Both the position numbers and the translations under genes were made by a program. Positions 7,501 through 12,479 of a stretch of DNA of 12,479 nt are shown here, piece by piece; position 1 is the first letter of the stretch, and each line of letters starts with the position of its first letter. The stretch comes from Clostridiales bacterium (GTDB lineage: Bacteria; Bacillota; Clostridia; Oscillospirales; Acutalibacteraceae). The notes beneath the pieces are model-generated. The model ran no database searches, was not told the origin of the DNA, and worked only from the letters and a program-made list of their open reading frames with translations. The stretch lies in NCBI GenBank assembly GCA_022791355.1, contig JAAVYX010000184.1, positions 1 through 12,479 of the forward strand. The letters are read 5' to 3'.

Positions 7501-9312
7501 ACGGAGGGCGGCCTTTCCTTCCTGCATACGACCGCCGACGGGGCGTGGGCCAAATACAGCGACGTTGCCGGCGTCAACAAGGGCGGTATGAAGATACGGG
7601 TGAAAAGCGCCACCGGCGGCAGCGTCATTGTCTACGAAAACGGCGTGGGGGATAAGATTCTGTCCACAATTGAGCTGCCCGCAGACGGTCAATGGACCAC
7701 CCTGCAAGCGGGCGGAAAGGACACCGACGCGGCGGAAAGCGATATCTTCCTGGAATTTAGGGCCAAGGAGGGACAAAGCCTCGACGTTTTTGTAGATTGG
7801 TTTACTTTTATACGCAGGATCGACGCATACAGCCAGGTGGAGGCCATAACCGCGTCGGAAAGACAGGGCGTCGATATCCATAACAGCGGCAATTACTTGA
7901 ACCATATTGAGAACGGCGACTGGGTTCGTTTTGACGATATTGATTTTGGAGACGCAGGCGCAGCGACCGCAATGATCCATGTCGCGGCAGGCTTGCAGGG
8001 CGGTTTGGCCGAGCTTTACGCGGACAATATGGAGGAAAACGCAAAGATTGGGGAAATCGAAATCAAAAGCACAGGCAGTTGGTCGGCCTTCGCTACTTAT
8101 ATGGCCGACTGCGCCCATATAACCGGCATACATCGCATATATGTTAAATTCGTTTCGCCGGCTGCCGCTTCTATCTGCGATTTTGCCTGGTTCCGGTTTT
8201 CCACGGATTCGATCACCGTCCAGCCGGAGGTGCGCGGCGGGACCGCTGCCGTACAGATCAGCAATCAAACGGCCAAGCCGGGGGATACGGTTACATTCCA
8301 GATTGCAGAGCTCCTCCCGGGCTCTGCCGTAAAGTCGGTCCGTGCAGAGGATGCGAAAAGCAAGGAAATACCTCTAAAACAGCTTGCGGAACGGCTTCGG
8401 TATTCCTTTACGCTGCCTGCGGATACGCCGGTCAAGATTATCGTCGAGCTACAGGAGGAACATCCGGAAATCCGCTCGGGTACGATCATCGAGCTGGAAG
8501 AGGGTGAAGGGGTTACCAACAACGGCAATACGGCTCTTCGCGTCGATAAGGACTGGCCGGGTTATTCCGGAACCGGATATGTGGCAGGCTGGAAAACGCC
8601 CGGCAACTATGTCCAGTTTAAGGCGCTGGTTGTGGAGTCCGGCTCTTATCAGCTGACCTTACGCGGAGCTGCCGGTCCCAAGGACGAGTCCCAGTATAAC
8701 GCTTCGCCCCGACAGGGCGCGCTTTACATCGATCATGTAAGGATAGCCGATTTTTCGCTGGCTGTGCAGGAGAATTGGGGCGTATGGGTGGAGCATGTCT
8801 TCGAAAGGCTGCGGCTCGACGAGGGTATTCACACCTTCAAATTTGTTTCGGAAGGAAACGTAAACCCAGGTAATTTCAATCTGGACTGCGTATCCTTTGC
8901 AGCTGTGGCGGACAAGGACGAGCTGCGGGCTACGTTGGCCGAGGCCAAAAACGCGAACCGTACCGACAAGACTGCCGAAAGCCTGAAAGTATTGGATGAA
9001 GCCATTGAGGCCGCTGAGAAGCTGCTGGAAGACGGCAATGCGACGGATGAGCAGACGGCGCGGGCCATTCAGCGGCTGCGGGCGGCCCTGGCCGGGCTGG
9101 AGGACACGTTGAACGTTCTGCCGGGCGATCTGGATAAGGACGGCAGGGTCACCATCCAGGATGTAATGGAGGCTTGTAAAATCCTGGCCCGAAAGTCGTC
9201 CGGCAAGAACCCGACAGCCGACGAACTGCTGCGTGGCAACCTGGACGGCGATCCGGATTTCACGATTAACGATGTAATGGAAATCTGTAAAATCCTAGCC
9301 CGACAGGCATAG
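4543..9312 (+). CDS. Secreted GH31 alpha-glycosidase with four CBM-type modules, FIVAR and C-terminal dockerin
   Basis: GH31 enzymes hydrolyse alpha-linked glucose, xylose, galactose or GalNAc by a retaining mechanism. The 1589 residues begin with a Sec signal peptide (basic start, hydrophobic 12-29, likely cleavage after VQA near 34). An N-terminal beta domain follows (~40-260). The catalytic barrel starts near YGKWAHGF (265). Probable nucleophile is Asp403 in WFWPDEFD and probable acid/base is Asp454 in WSGD. C-terminal beta domains include the DUF5110-like LDIYPSG...YTLYEDDG near 670-690. Then come a CBM35/6-like module (~815-962), two CBM6-like modules (~966-1090, ~1095-1220), an Ig-like linker (~1225-1310), a fourth CBM (~1314-1455) resembling the first, a FIVAR module (~1458-1525) and a dockerin (1527-1589). 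The dockerin has two calcium loops (Asp1529/1531/1533/1540; Asn1566, Asp1568/1570/1577), each followed by VME-CKILAR. It should dock on a cohesin scaffoldin. Exact sugar specificity cannot be assigned. It probably acted alongside the GH78 enzyme. Confidence 0.9.
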   Translation: MRFKIQSIGQKITVMFLTLGVISSMGICAPKVQAAAVSIGGLSSSSEDGNILLFNSGQNQVMVELCTDRTARVQLSANGDKGYRPYDPEYYMVQKNNWAPVTRTVADMDTYISVKTSAMEIRVEKNPIRIGMYDLSGRLLSRDTAAAGMYRNGNTVGVRKEEGAQNAGGIFGFGSGDHGRRSSLNRYNQDFSEFSMSHGRVVAPFFMSSVGYGIFLNTIEKNTVFYQRGGGFQTEGYLDYFFMYGPDFKTILNEYAEITGRMEMYGKWAHGFMLSKYGNDNATQAEFSAWINRLRDEGYPTDSYVFDYGWRGDVADNGGNQTGAGQKWGKQMWSNDFAKFPDIDAMFQEARELGFRVGLHNNAGTPEASGGKQLHIPEIEAQWVKSYMDSVITTGYGDWFWPDEFDVLGSNTAPTFSSKGAYEAWKDYTVESRPMFMTRGSYAGQHFATAWSGDINNTSAELSNQIGFSIDAGLIGYWASSHDLGGFMGKPSNALYTRWVSEFGAWNGIMRTHGHDGREPWLYDATAQKVLKENLKIRYALYPYIYTMAWQGYSQGVPMMRAMLLEDGSQYNPDAWNLNQQYYFGDWFLVAPAADDGDTAVSVWLPPNTAWYHYYTGELYEGGPDGKTIRIAAALEEIPVFVKAGAIVPMGPDVDYADELPLDPLTLDIYPSGVSAYTLYEDDGLSRRYITEKAYSTTGFQCVEKGGEISFHIGARTDYNPSVYQPDPRSYNLRFNHLEVVRGVKLNGSNLTRAASLSAYDDAKEAYWLDDAKHILYVKVKDTGKAMDIVLDTDGIVQPERGDENQGLPPQRIQDGDLFELENADFQPAPGGQVQADDEWKGYTGTGFVKGFKAAGDALSFQVNVLRGGAYNLVIRVNNGKQNAPQYDNSPRTGGLYLDGDKAAGLSFAVTDKWGDGNKNGEWRSYTVEGVQLEAGVHTFRIVSEGENPGNFNLDSLRFIRLDTSVDAFRTIEAESAKTLHEMTAGTEGGLSFLHTTADGAWAKYSDVAGVNKGGMKIRVKSATGGSVIVYENGVGDKILSTIELPADGQWTTLQAGGKDTDAAESDIFLEFRAKEGQSLDVFVDWFTFIRRIDAYSQVEAITASERQGVDIHNSGNYLNHIENGDWVRFDDIDFGDAGAATAMIHVAAGLQGGLAELYADNMEENAKIGEIEIKSTGSWSAFATYMADCAHITGIHRIYVKFVSPAAASICDFAWFRFSTDSITVQPEVRGGTAAVQISNQTAKPGDTVTFQIAELLPGSAVKSVRAEDAKSKEIPLKQLAERLRYSFTLPADTPVKIIVELQEEHPEIRSGTIIELEEGEGVTNNGNTALRVDKDWPGYSGTGYVAGWKTPGNYVQFKALVVESGSYQLTLRGAAGPKDESQYNASPRQGALYIDHVRIADFSLAVQENWGVWVEHVFERLRLDEGIHTFKFVSEGNVNPGNFNLDCVSFAAVADKDELRATLAEAKNANRTDKTAESLKVLDEAIEAAEKLLEDGNATDEQTARAIQRLRAALAGLEDTLNVLPGDLDKDGRVTIQDVMEACKILARKSSGKNPTADELLRGNLDGDPDFTINDVMEICKILARQA

Positions 9313-9325
9313 TCCGCCGGCGCAA

Positions 9326-9361
9326 AGAAGGCGGCCCGCACGACCGGTCCAACCGCCTTCT
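9326..9361 (+). terminator. Hairpin just downstream of the GH31 gene
   Basis: AGAAGGCGG (9326-9334) pairs perfectly with CCGCCTTCT (9353-9361) around an 18-base loop, 14 bases after the TAG. There is no immediate T-tract; a CTTTTT run occurs about 17 bases further on. It may stabilise or help end the GH31 transcript. Confidence 0.45.
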
Positions 9362-9435
9362 ATCAACACGAGGAGCGCCTTTTTATAGCAGGCGGCTGTT
9401 CCGTTATGGGAATACGCCTGATTGCTTCATCTTTG

Positions 9436-9470
9436 AAAACCGCCGCAAAATATATTTTGCGGCGGTTTTT
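9436..9470. terminator. Strong bidirectional intrinsic terminator (34 bp perfect palindrome)
   Basis: AAAACCGCCGCAAAATA and its exact reverse complement meet with no spacer (9436-9469). They form a GC-rich stem flanked by AAAA on the left and TTTTT on the right, so termination is expected on both strands. It separates the GH31 transcript from the heat-shock side. Confidence 0.9.
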
Positions 9471-9487
9471 CCGTCCGGATACGGCCC

Positions 9488-9516
9488 TTGACAATGAAAG
9501 CCGGCTTGCTTACATT
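9488..9516 (+). promoter_or_regulatory. Orphan sigma-A-type promoter
   Basis: TTGACA (9488-9493), a 17-base spacer, then TACATT (9511-9516, four of six consensus). It directly follows the terminator and points toward hrcA. No credible coding sequence lies between it and the CIRCE promoter 420 bases away. The product could be a small RNA or a long hrcA leader. Confidence 0.5.
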
Positions 9517-9551
9517 GCGTTGTTCGCAAGGCCGTCCTTTGCGAACAACGC
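9517..9551. promoter_or_regulatory. 13 bp perfect inverted repeat at the expected transcription start
   Basis: GCGTTGTTCGCAA (9517-9529) and TTGCGAACAACGC (9539-9551) are exact reverse complements separated by 9 bases. The repeat touches the -10 box of the orphan promoter. A 9-base gap just after the -10 is the same geometry as the CIRCE operator of hrcA, but the sequence differs. It could be a repressor operator or a 5' RNA hairpin. Confidence 0.5.
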
Positions 9552-9628
9552 GAGGAAAAGGGCGCCGCGCCATGCGATAGAATTATGGAGGAACAGCAAA
9601 ACCCACGGGCGTGAAACCTCTCGCTCAG
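9552..9628. other. Noncoding stretch between the inverted repeat and copy B
   Basis: It contains a short GGCG-CCG-CGCC triloop hairpin and a nine-codon ATG frame at 9594 that has no family resemblance. I see no supported gene here. Confidence 0.3.
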
Positions 9629-9794
9629 CTAGAGGGCGTCTTCAAACTAAAGAAATGATGGAATTTTGTTTAGAAAAGAGGGGTTGAAAGAAAAAAACGC
9701 AAGAAATGCTTTCGCATTTCGAGGATTTTTGACGTATAAATCACCTTTTCTAGGCTAAATATACATCGTTTCGGCGTCCCAAGACACCCTCTAG
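9629..9794 (+). mobile_element. Copy B: intact 166 bp MITE-like element
   Basis: Ends are CTAGAGGGCGTCTT (9629-9642) and AAGACACCCTCTAG (9781-9794), 13 of 14 positions inverted-complementary. Its length is within one base of copy A. Internal blocks match A in order: GAATTTTG, a GGGG run, then CGCAAGAAATGCTTTCGC. The core here folds as GAAATGC-TTTC-GCATTTC. There is no coding capacity. It ends about 120 bases before the hrcA -35 box. Confidence 0.75.
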
Positions 9795-9813
9795 CGTCTG
9801 TTTGAAAAATAAA
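9791..9813 (-). repeat. Solo element terminus sharing CTAG with copy B
   Basis: CTAGCGTCTGTTTGAAAA matches the reverse complement of the copy A right end (CTAGAGTCTGTTTTAAAA) at 16 of 18 positions. It uses the same CTAG that ends copy B. Similarity fades after about 20 bases. Confidence 0.45.
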
Positions 9814-9910
9814 AGTGACGAGCCTCCAAGTATCCTATTCCCTAAAAGAGAAAAGGAATCAAAGGTCAGAAAAGGTCAGAAAACTTAACAATTCATTTAC
9901 AATTGCCCTA

Positions 9911-9939
9911 TTGACAGAATACTGGCAGCGTGATAAAGT
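9911..9939 (+). promoter_or_regulatory. Heat-shock operon promoter (sigma-A type)
   Basis: TTGACA at 9911-9916, a 17-base spacer, and TAAAGT at 9934-9939, preceded by TGA, which supplies an extended -10 TG. The -10 assignment is approximate because TATAGT overlaps slightly downstream. The CIRCE operator starts 13 bases after it, where it would block RNA polymerase. Confidence 0.75.
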
Positions 9940-9951
9940 ATAGTCAATCGG

Positions 9952-9978
9952 TTAGCACTCAAAACAGGCGAGTGCTAA
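9952..9978. promoter_or_regulatory. CIRCE operator for HrcA
   Basis: TTAGCACTC (9952-9960), 9-base spacer, GAGTGCTAA (9970-9978): a perfect match to the canonical CIRCE inverted repeat. HrcA, encoded just downstream, binds it and represses the operon until heat stress titrates GroE and HrcA loses activity. Confidence 0.98.
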
Positions 9979-10000
9979 AAGGCTTTCCTGAAGCCTGATG

Positions 10001-10008
10001 GAAGGAGG
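10001..10008 (+). promoter_or_regulatory. Ribosome binding site of hrcA; fixes the start at 10016
   Basis: GAAGGAGG lies 7 bases before ATG 10016. An in-frame ATG at 9998 lies upstream of this site and would add six residues (MEGGPA) not expected in the family. Confidence 0.85.
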
Positions 10009-10015
10009 CCCGGCC

Positions 10016-11071
10016 ATGGAGCTCAGCTCCCGCAAGAAGCAGATTCTTGCGGCTATTATTAAAACCTATATTGAAACCGGCGAGCCGGTAGGGTCCAAGG
10101 CTCTAAGCCGGGTGCTGGATTTGGGACTGTCTCCCGCCACCCTGCGCAACGAGATGAGCGAGCTGTCCGAGCTGGGCTTTCTGGAACAACCCCACACCTC
10201 GGCCGGCCGGGTCCCCACCAGCGAGGGTTACCGGCTGTATATCCAGCAGCTTATGCACCCCGCCGAGCCGGACGGCCGGACCAAGGCCGCCATTGACGAC
10301 GCTTTGGAACAGACCGTTGCCGACCCCGAACGCATGGTAGGTACGGCGGGACAGGTTCTGGCCGATCTTACCGGCCTGCCTGCTCTCTCGGCCACGGTGT
10401 CCAACGAAACCGCCTCTATCCGCCGGGTGGAAACCATCCCCATGGGCCGGCGGTCGGCGTTGCTGGTCATGATTACCTCCGACGGCATCGCCCGCAGCCG
10501 TCTCTGCCGGTTGGACTACGCCCTCACCCCCGCCCTGCTGGAGCGGTTCGTCCGTTTGGCGGCGGCCGAAATCGAGGGCAAGGAGCTGGCGGCCTTTCAG
10601 CCGGCCCTGCTCCAGACCTTAGTGGCCATGGACGGCGACTGCGGCTTCGCCTATATGCCTCTGCTGGCCGCCCTCTTCCAGATGGTGGACGAGGTTGGTG
10701 AATCCAAGCTGAGCCTCAAGGGCGAATCCAACCTCTTCGGCTTCTCCGAGCTGGAGAAGGGCGCCCATCAGCTCATCGACCTCATCGCCCGGCGGGACGC
10801 GATCCTATCCATCCTGGCCGGCGTTCACGGTCCGGTAGAGGTGGTGTTTGGGGGCGATACCCCTATCGAGGCCCTGTGGCCCTCCAGTTTGGTAGTGGCC
10901 CGGTATAAGCTGGGCGAAAAGGAGCTCGGGCGTATCGGGGTCATCGGGCCCACCCGTATGGCCTATGAGCAGCTGATTCCCAGCATTGAATATTTCGCAG
11001 CCAAGCTGGGCAGTTTACTGACCCAGGCTTTGGAAGATATGGAGGATGATGAATTTGGCAGAGACGGATAA
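10016..11071 (+). CDS. hrcA: Heat-inducible transcription repressor HrcA
   Basis: HrcA represses class I heat-shock genes by binding CIRCE. The 351-residue protein begins MELSSRKKQIL, the usual family start. It has an N-terminal winged-helix DNA-binding domain (~1-75) with TGEPVGSK, LSPATLRNEM and the signature GRVPTSEGYRLY, then a GAF-like/dimerisation region to the end (LGRIGVIGPTRMAYEQLIPS near the C-terminus). Length is normal and no lesion is visible. It is the first gene of the operon, directly behind its own operator, so it is autoregulated. Its last codons overlap grpE by about 25 bases, implying translational coupling. Confidence 0.97.
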   Translation: MELSSRKKQILAAIIKTYIETGEPVGSKALSRVLDLGLSPATLRNEMSELSELGFLEQPHTSAGRVPTSEGYRLYIQQLMHPAEPDGRTKAAIDDALEQTVADPERMVGTAGQVLADLTGLPALSATVSNETASIRRVETIPMGRRSALLVMITSDGIARSRLCRLDYALTPALLERFVRLAAAEIEGKELAAFQPALLQTLVAMDGDCGFAYMPLLAALFQMVDEVGESKLSLKGESNLFGFSELEKGAHQLIDLIARRDAILSILAGVHGPVEVVFGGDTPIEALWPSSLVVARYKLGEKELGRIGVIGPTRMAYEQLIPSIEYFAAKLGSLLTQALEDMEDDEFGRDG

Positions 11072-11663
11072 GCAGGCCGCTTCTCAGGAGGAGAAGGAGC
11101 CGTCCCAGGCTCAGGAGCCGTTGGCCACAGGGCCGGCGGCGGAACCGGCCGCGCCCGCCGCGGGACAAAAAGCGCCCAAGGCCAAGGGGGAAAAGAAAAA
11201 GGGCAAGGACAAAAAGGCGGAGGAGCTGGAAGCCCTGTCCGCCGAGCTGGACCGGCACAAGGAGCTGCTGCTGCGCACCGCCGCTGAGTTTGACAACTTC
11301 AAGCGGCGCACCGAGAAGGAACGTCTGGCCGCCGGCGAATACGTAAAGGCCCAGACTCTCAAGGGGTTTCTTTCTGTGCTGGATAACATCGACCGGGCCC
11401 AGGCGGCCGGGGACGGGCAGTCTCCCGAGGAGTACGCCAAGGGCGTTGGCATGATACTCAAGCAGTTTTCCGAGGCCATGCAGAAGGCCGGTCTCACCGA
11501 AATCGAGGCCGAGGGGCAGGTCTTCGACCCCAACCTCCACGAGGCGGTCATGCATGTGGAGGACGAGGAGGCGGGGGAAAACACCGTCATTCAGGTTCTG
11601 CAAAAGGGCTACAAGGTGGGCGAAACAGTCGTCCGCCCCGCCATGGTAAAGGTTGCGAATTGA
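11049..11663 (+). CDS. grpE: Nucleotide exchange factor GrpE
   Basis: GrpE releases ADP from DnaK in the cytoplasmic Hsp70 cycle. Residues ~1-60 are a low-complexity Ala/Pro/Lys/Glu tail. A long coiled-coil helix follows (AEELEALSAELDRHKELLLRTAAEFDNFKRR), then the beta-wing domain with GVGMILKQF, FDPNLHEAVMHV and GYKVGETVVRPAMVKV, all typical. The start is uncertain. GGAGG at 11041-11045 is only 3 bases before ATG 11049 and abuts ATG 11046, while the in-frame TTG at 11055 would have a 9-base spacing. The alternatives change only one to three residues. The gene overlaps the hrcA 3' end. It is followed by an unusually long structured gap before dnaK. Confidence 0.95.
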   Translation: MNLAETDKQAASQEEKEPSQAQEPLATGPAAEPAAPAAGQKAPKAKGEKKKGKDKKAEELEALSAELDRHKELLLRTAAEFDNFKRRTEKERLAAGEYVKAQTLKGFLSVLDNIDRAQAAGDGQSPEEYAKGVGMILKQFSEAMQKAGLTEIEAEGQVFDPNLHEAVMHVEDEEAGENTVIQVLQKGYKVGETVVRPAMVKVAN

Positions 11664-11834
11664 GTCCAGAAGCGCCGCGCTAGCCAAATGCTTCGCATTT
11701 GGCAACCTGGGAGAATAACCTGTGCGAACGGCCCCAGGCCGTTCGTCCCTTGCGGGAAGCAACGTTTTGCTTTGCAAAACGCATGATTGCGCAGAAAACG
11801 GCTAGGCGATACGCAGTATCGCTTAGACGGTTTC

Positions 11835-12028
11835 GGAGCAGAGGGCATTCTTCCAGACCAGCAGCGCGAGCAAGGCGTGACCAGAAGCGCCGCGCTGCCT
11901 GGGATAATACCTAGAACGCAAGACGCGTTGGTAGCAGCGCGGCGCGCTGCGGGACGCGTCTGGAGTGGAGAGGTATTCTCCCAGCCAGTAGCGCGTGCGA
12001 GGCGTGCCATCAAGCGCCGAGCCCGGGA
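11835..12028 (+). repeat. Imperfect ~70 bp direct repeat in the grpE-dnaK gap
   Basis: 11835-11905 and 11961-12028 align throughout. Both read GGAG-GAG, then ATTCT-CCAG, then an AGCGCG-GC-AGGCGTG block, then AAGCGCCG and CTGGG/CCGGG. Spacing is about 126 bases. The 3' half of the unit occurs a third time at 11666-11720, where an extra hairpin (11683-11703) is interposed. Confidence 0.65.
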
Positions 12029-12120
12029 AACGGTCAAAGGACGTTAACCGCTTTTCAGGCCGGGGCGGTCCCTTTGCGGCCGCCTGCACGATATGAAAAA
12101 TTATAGAAAAAATGATATAT

Positions 12121-12125
12121 GGAGG
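12121..12125 (+). promoter_or_regulatory. Ribosome binding site of dnaK
   Basis: GGAGG lies 9 bases before ATG 12135 in an A/T-rich leader. No second CIRCE and no clear promoter were seen ahead of dnaK. Confidence 0.8.
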
Positions 12126-12134
12126 TTTTGCTTT

Positions 12135-12479
12135 ATGGGAAAAATCATCGGTATTGACTTAGGTACAACCAATTCCTGCGTCGCCGTTATGGAAGGCGGC
12201 GAGCCGGTCGTCATCGCAAACGCCGAGGGCGCCCGCACCACCCCGTCGGTCGTCGCCTTTAAGAAGGATGGCGAACGTATGGTGGGCCAGGTGGCCAAGC
12301 GGCAGGCCATCACCAACCCCGACGGCACGGTCAGTTCCATTAAGCGTGAGATGGGTACCAGCCACACGGTGGATATCGGCGGCAAAAAGTACACCCCTCA
12401 GGAGATTTCGGCCATCATTCTGCAAAAGCTGAAGGCCGACGCCGAAAGCTATCTGGGCGGCCCGGTCACCGAGGCGGTC
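12135..12479 (+). CDS. dnaK: Chaperone DnaK (Hsp70), N-terminal 115 residues, cut by the window edge
   Basis: DnaK is the ATP-dependent chaperone that works with DnaJ and GrpE in the cytoplasm. The visible part starts MGKIIGIDLGTTNSCVAV, the phosphate-1 motif of the ATPase domain. It continues with EGARTTPSVVAF, VGQVAKRQAITNP, SIKREMGT and ISAIILQKLKADAE, all in the normal place for subdomains IA/IB. The frame is open to the last base, so the gene continues to the right and dnaJ would be expected after it. It belongs to the CIRCE-controlled operon, but the long structured gap behind grpE may partly uncouple its expression. Confidence 0.98.
   Translation, partial: MGKIIGIDLGTTNSCVAVMEGGEPVVIANAEGARTTPSVVAFKKDGERMVGQVAKRQAITNPDGTVSSIKREMGTSHTVDIGGKKYTPQEISAIILQKLKADAESYLGGPVTEAV

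Larger units (their letters stand above)
11664..12134. other. grpE-dnaK intergenic region: triloop hairpin array with direct repeats
   Basis: These 471 bases have no credible gene. Perfect hairpins, all with 3-base loops, are: GCCAAATGC/GCATTTGGC (11683-11703), CGAACGGCC/GGCCGTTCG (11725-11745), CGTTTTGC/GCAAAACG (11763-11781), GCGATAC/GTATCGC (11806-11822) and GCAGCGC/GCGCTGC (11934-11950). A smaller AACGC/GCGTT hairpin with a 5-base loop is at 11915-11929. The 16-base repeat CCAGAAGCGCCGCGCT occurs at 11666 and 11881. The last ~30 bases before the dnaK ribosome site are A/T-rich. None of the hairpins has a T-tract, so they are not ordinary terminators. They may act in RNA processing or in setting the grpE:dnaK ratio, or be an inserted repeat. 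Confidence 0.8.

Noticed and set aside
2166..9312. Reassigned TAG codon in this genome
   Set aside because: The GH31 gene ends with TAG directly after a complete dockerin, so TAG works as a stop here. Readthrough at the single GH78 site remains possible but unsupported.
9406..9687. A 93-codon open frame downstream of the GH31 gene
   Set aside because: It runs through the perfect-palindrome terminator, the orphan promoter, the inverted repeat and into copy B. It has no ribosome binding site and no family resemblance.
9838..9890. Two tandem AAAGGTCAGA units and a weak ATTCC/GGAAT hairpin upstream of hrcA
   Set aside because: Only two 10-base units and a 5 bp stem with a long loop; too little to support a function beyond an A-rich upstream promoter region.
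11699..12047. Open frames on both strands within the grpE-dnaK gap
   Set aside because: Their products are Arg/Ala-rich low-complexity translations of hairpins and repeats, without ribosome binding sites or recognisable domains.
11664..12060. CRISPR array
   Set aside because: Hairpin sequences differ from one another, spacing is irregular, and there is no constant repeat with unique spacers of fixed length.

Overview
The window looks like chromosomal DNA of a moderately GC-rich, Gram-positive anaerobe, most likely a Clostridia (Oscillospirales/Ruminococcaceae-like) plant-polysaccharide degrader. This rests on a perfect CIRCE operator before hrcA-grpE-dnaK (a Bacillota/Clostridia arrangement), a sortase-type VPKTG wall anchor with a proline-rich spacer, a C-terminal type I-like dockerin on a secreted glycosidase, and strong GGAGG ribosome binding sites. 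Species cannot be named from the sequence alone.

Layout. Positions 1-315 are mobile-repeat debris: a reverse copy (1-124) and a truncated forward copy (195-315) of a short CTAG-bounded element. From about 312 to 4205 lies one large, wall-anchored GH78 alpha-L-rhamnosidase gene that is now broken. Its 5' end (signal peptide and N-terminal domains) is gone at the junction with the element, and an in-frame TAG at 2166-2168 splits it. Coding continues in the same frame through the end of the GH78 C-domain, a discoidin-type carbohydrate-binding domain, two Ig-like repeats, two FIVAR helical modules, a Pro/Glu/Lys wall spacer and the VPKTG-TM-positive-tail signal. An intact 167 bp element copy (4349-4515) precedes an intact 1589-residue secreted GH31 glycosidase (4543-9312) with four carbohydrate-binding-type modules, a FIVAR module and a dockerin.

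Positions 9313-9950 hold no convincing gene. They contain a hairpin, a 34 bp perfect-palindrome terminator, an orphan promoter followed directly by a 13 bp inverted repeat, another element copy (9629-9794) abutting a solo terminus, and the hrcA promoter. The heat-shock operon hrcA-grpE-dnaK follows, with dnaK running off the right edge. grpE and dnaK are separated by an unusual 471-base region made of triloop hairpins and an imperfect ~70 bp direct repeat.

How the parts work together. The left two thirds is a surface carbohydrate-utilisation locus with two display modes: covalent wall anchoring (GH78, decayed) and dockerin attachment to a scaffoldin (GH31). The right third is a standard HrcA/CIRCE-controlled chaperone operon. 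The least explained material is noncoding: the ~166 bp element family (four copies plus ends), the grpE-dnaK hairpin array, and two candidate operators (4282-4309 and 9517-9551).
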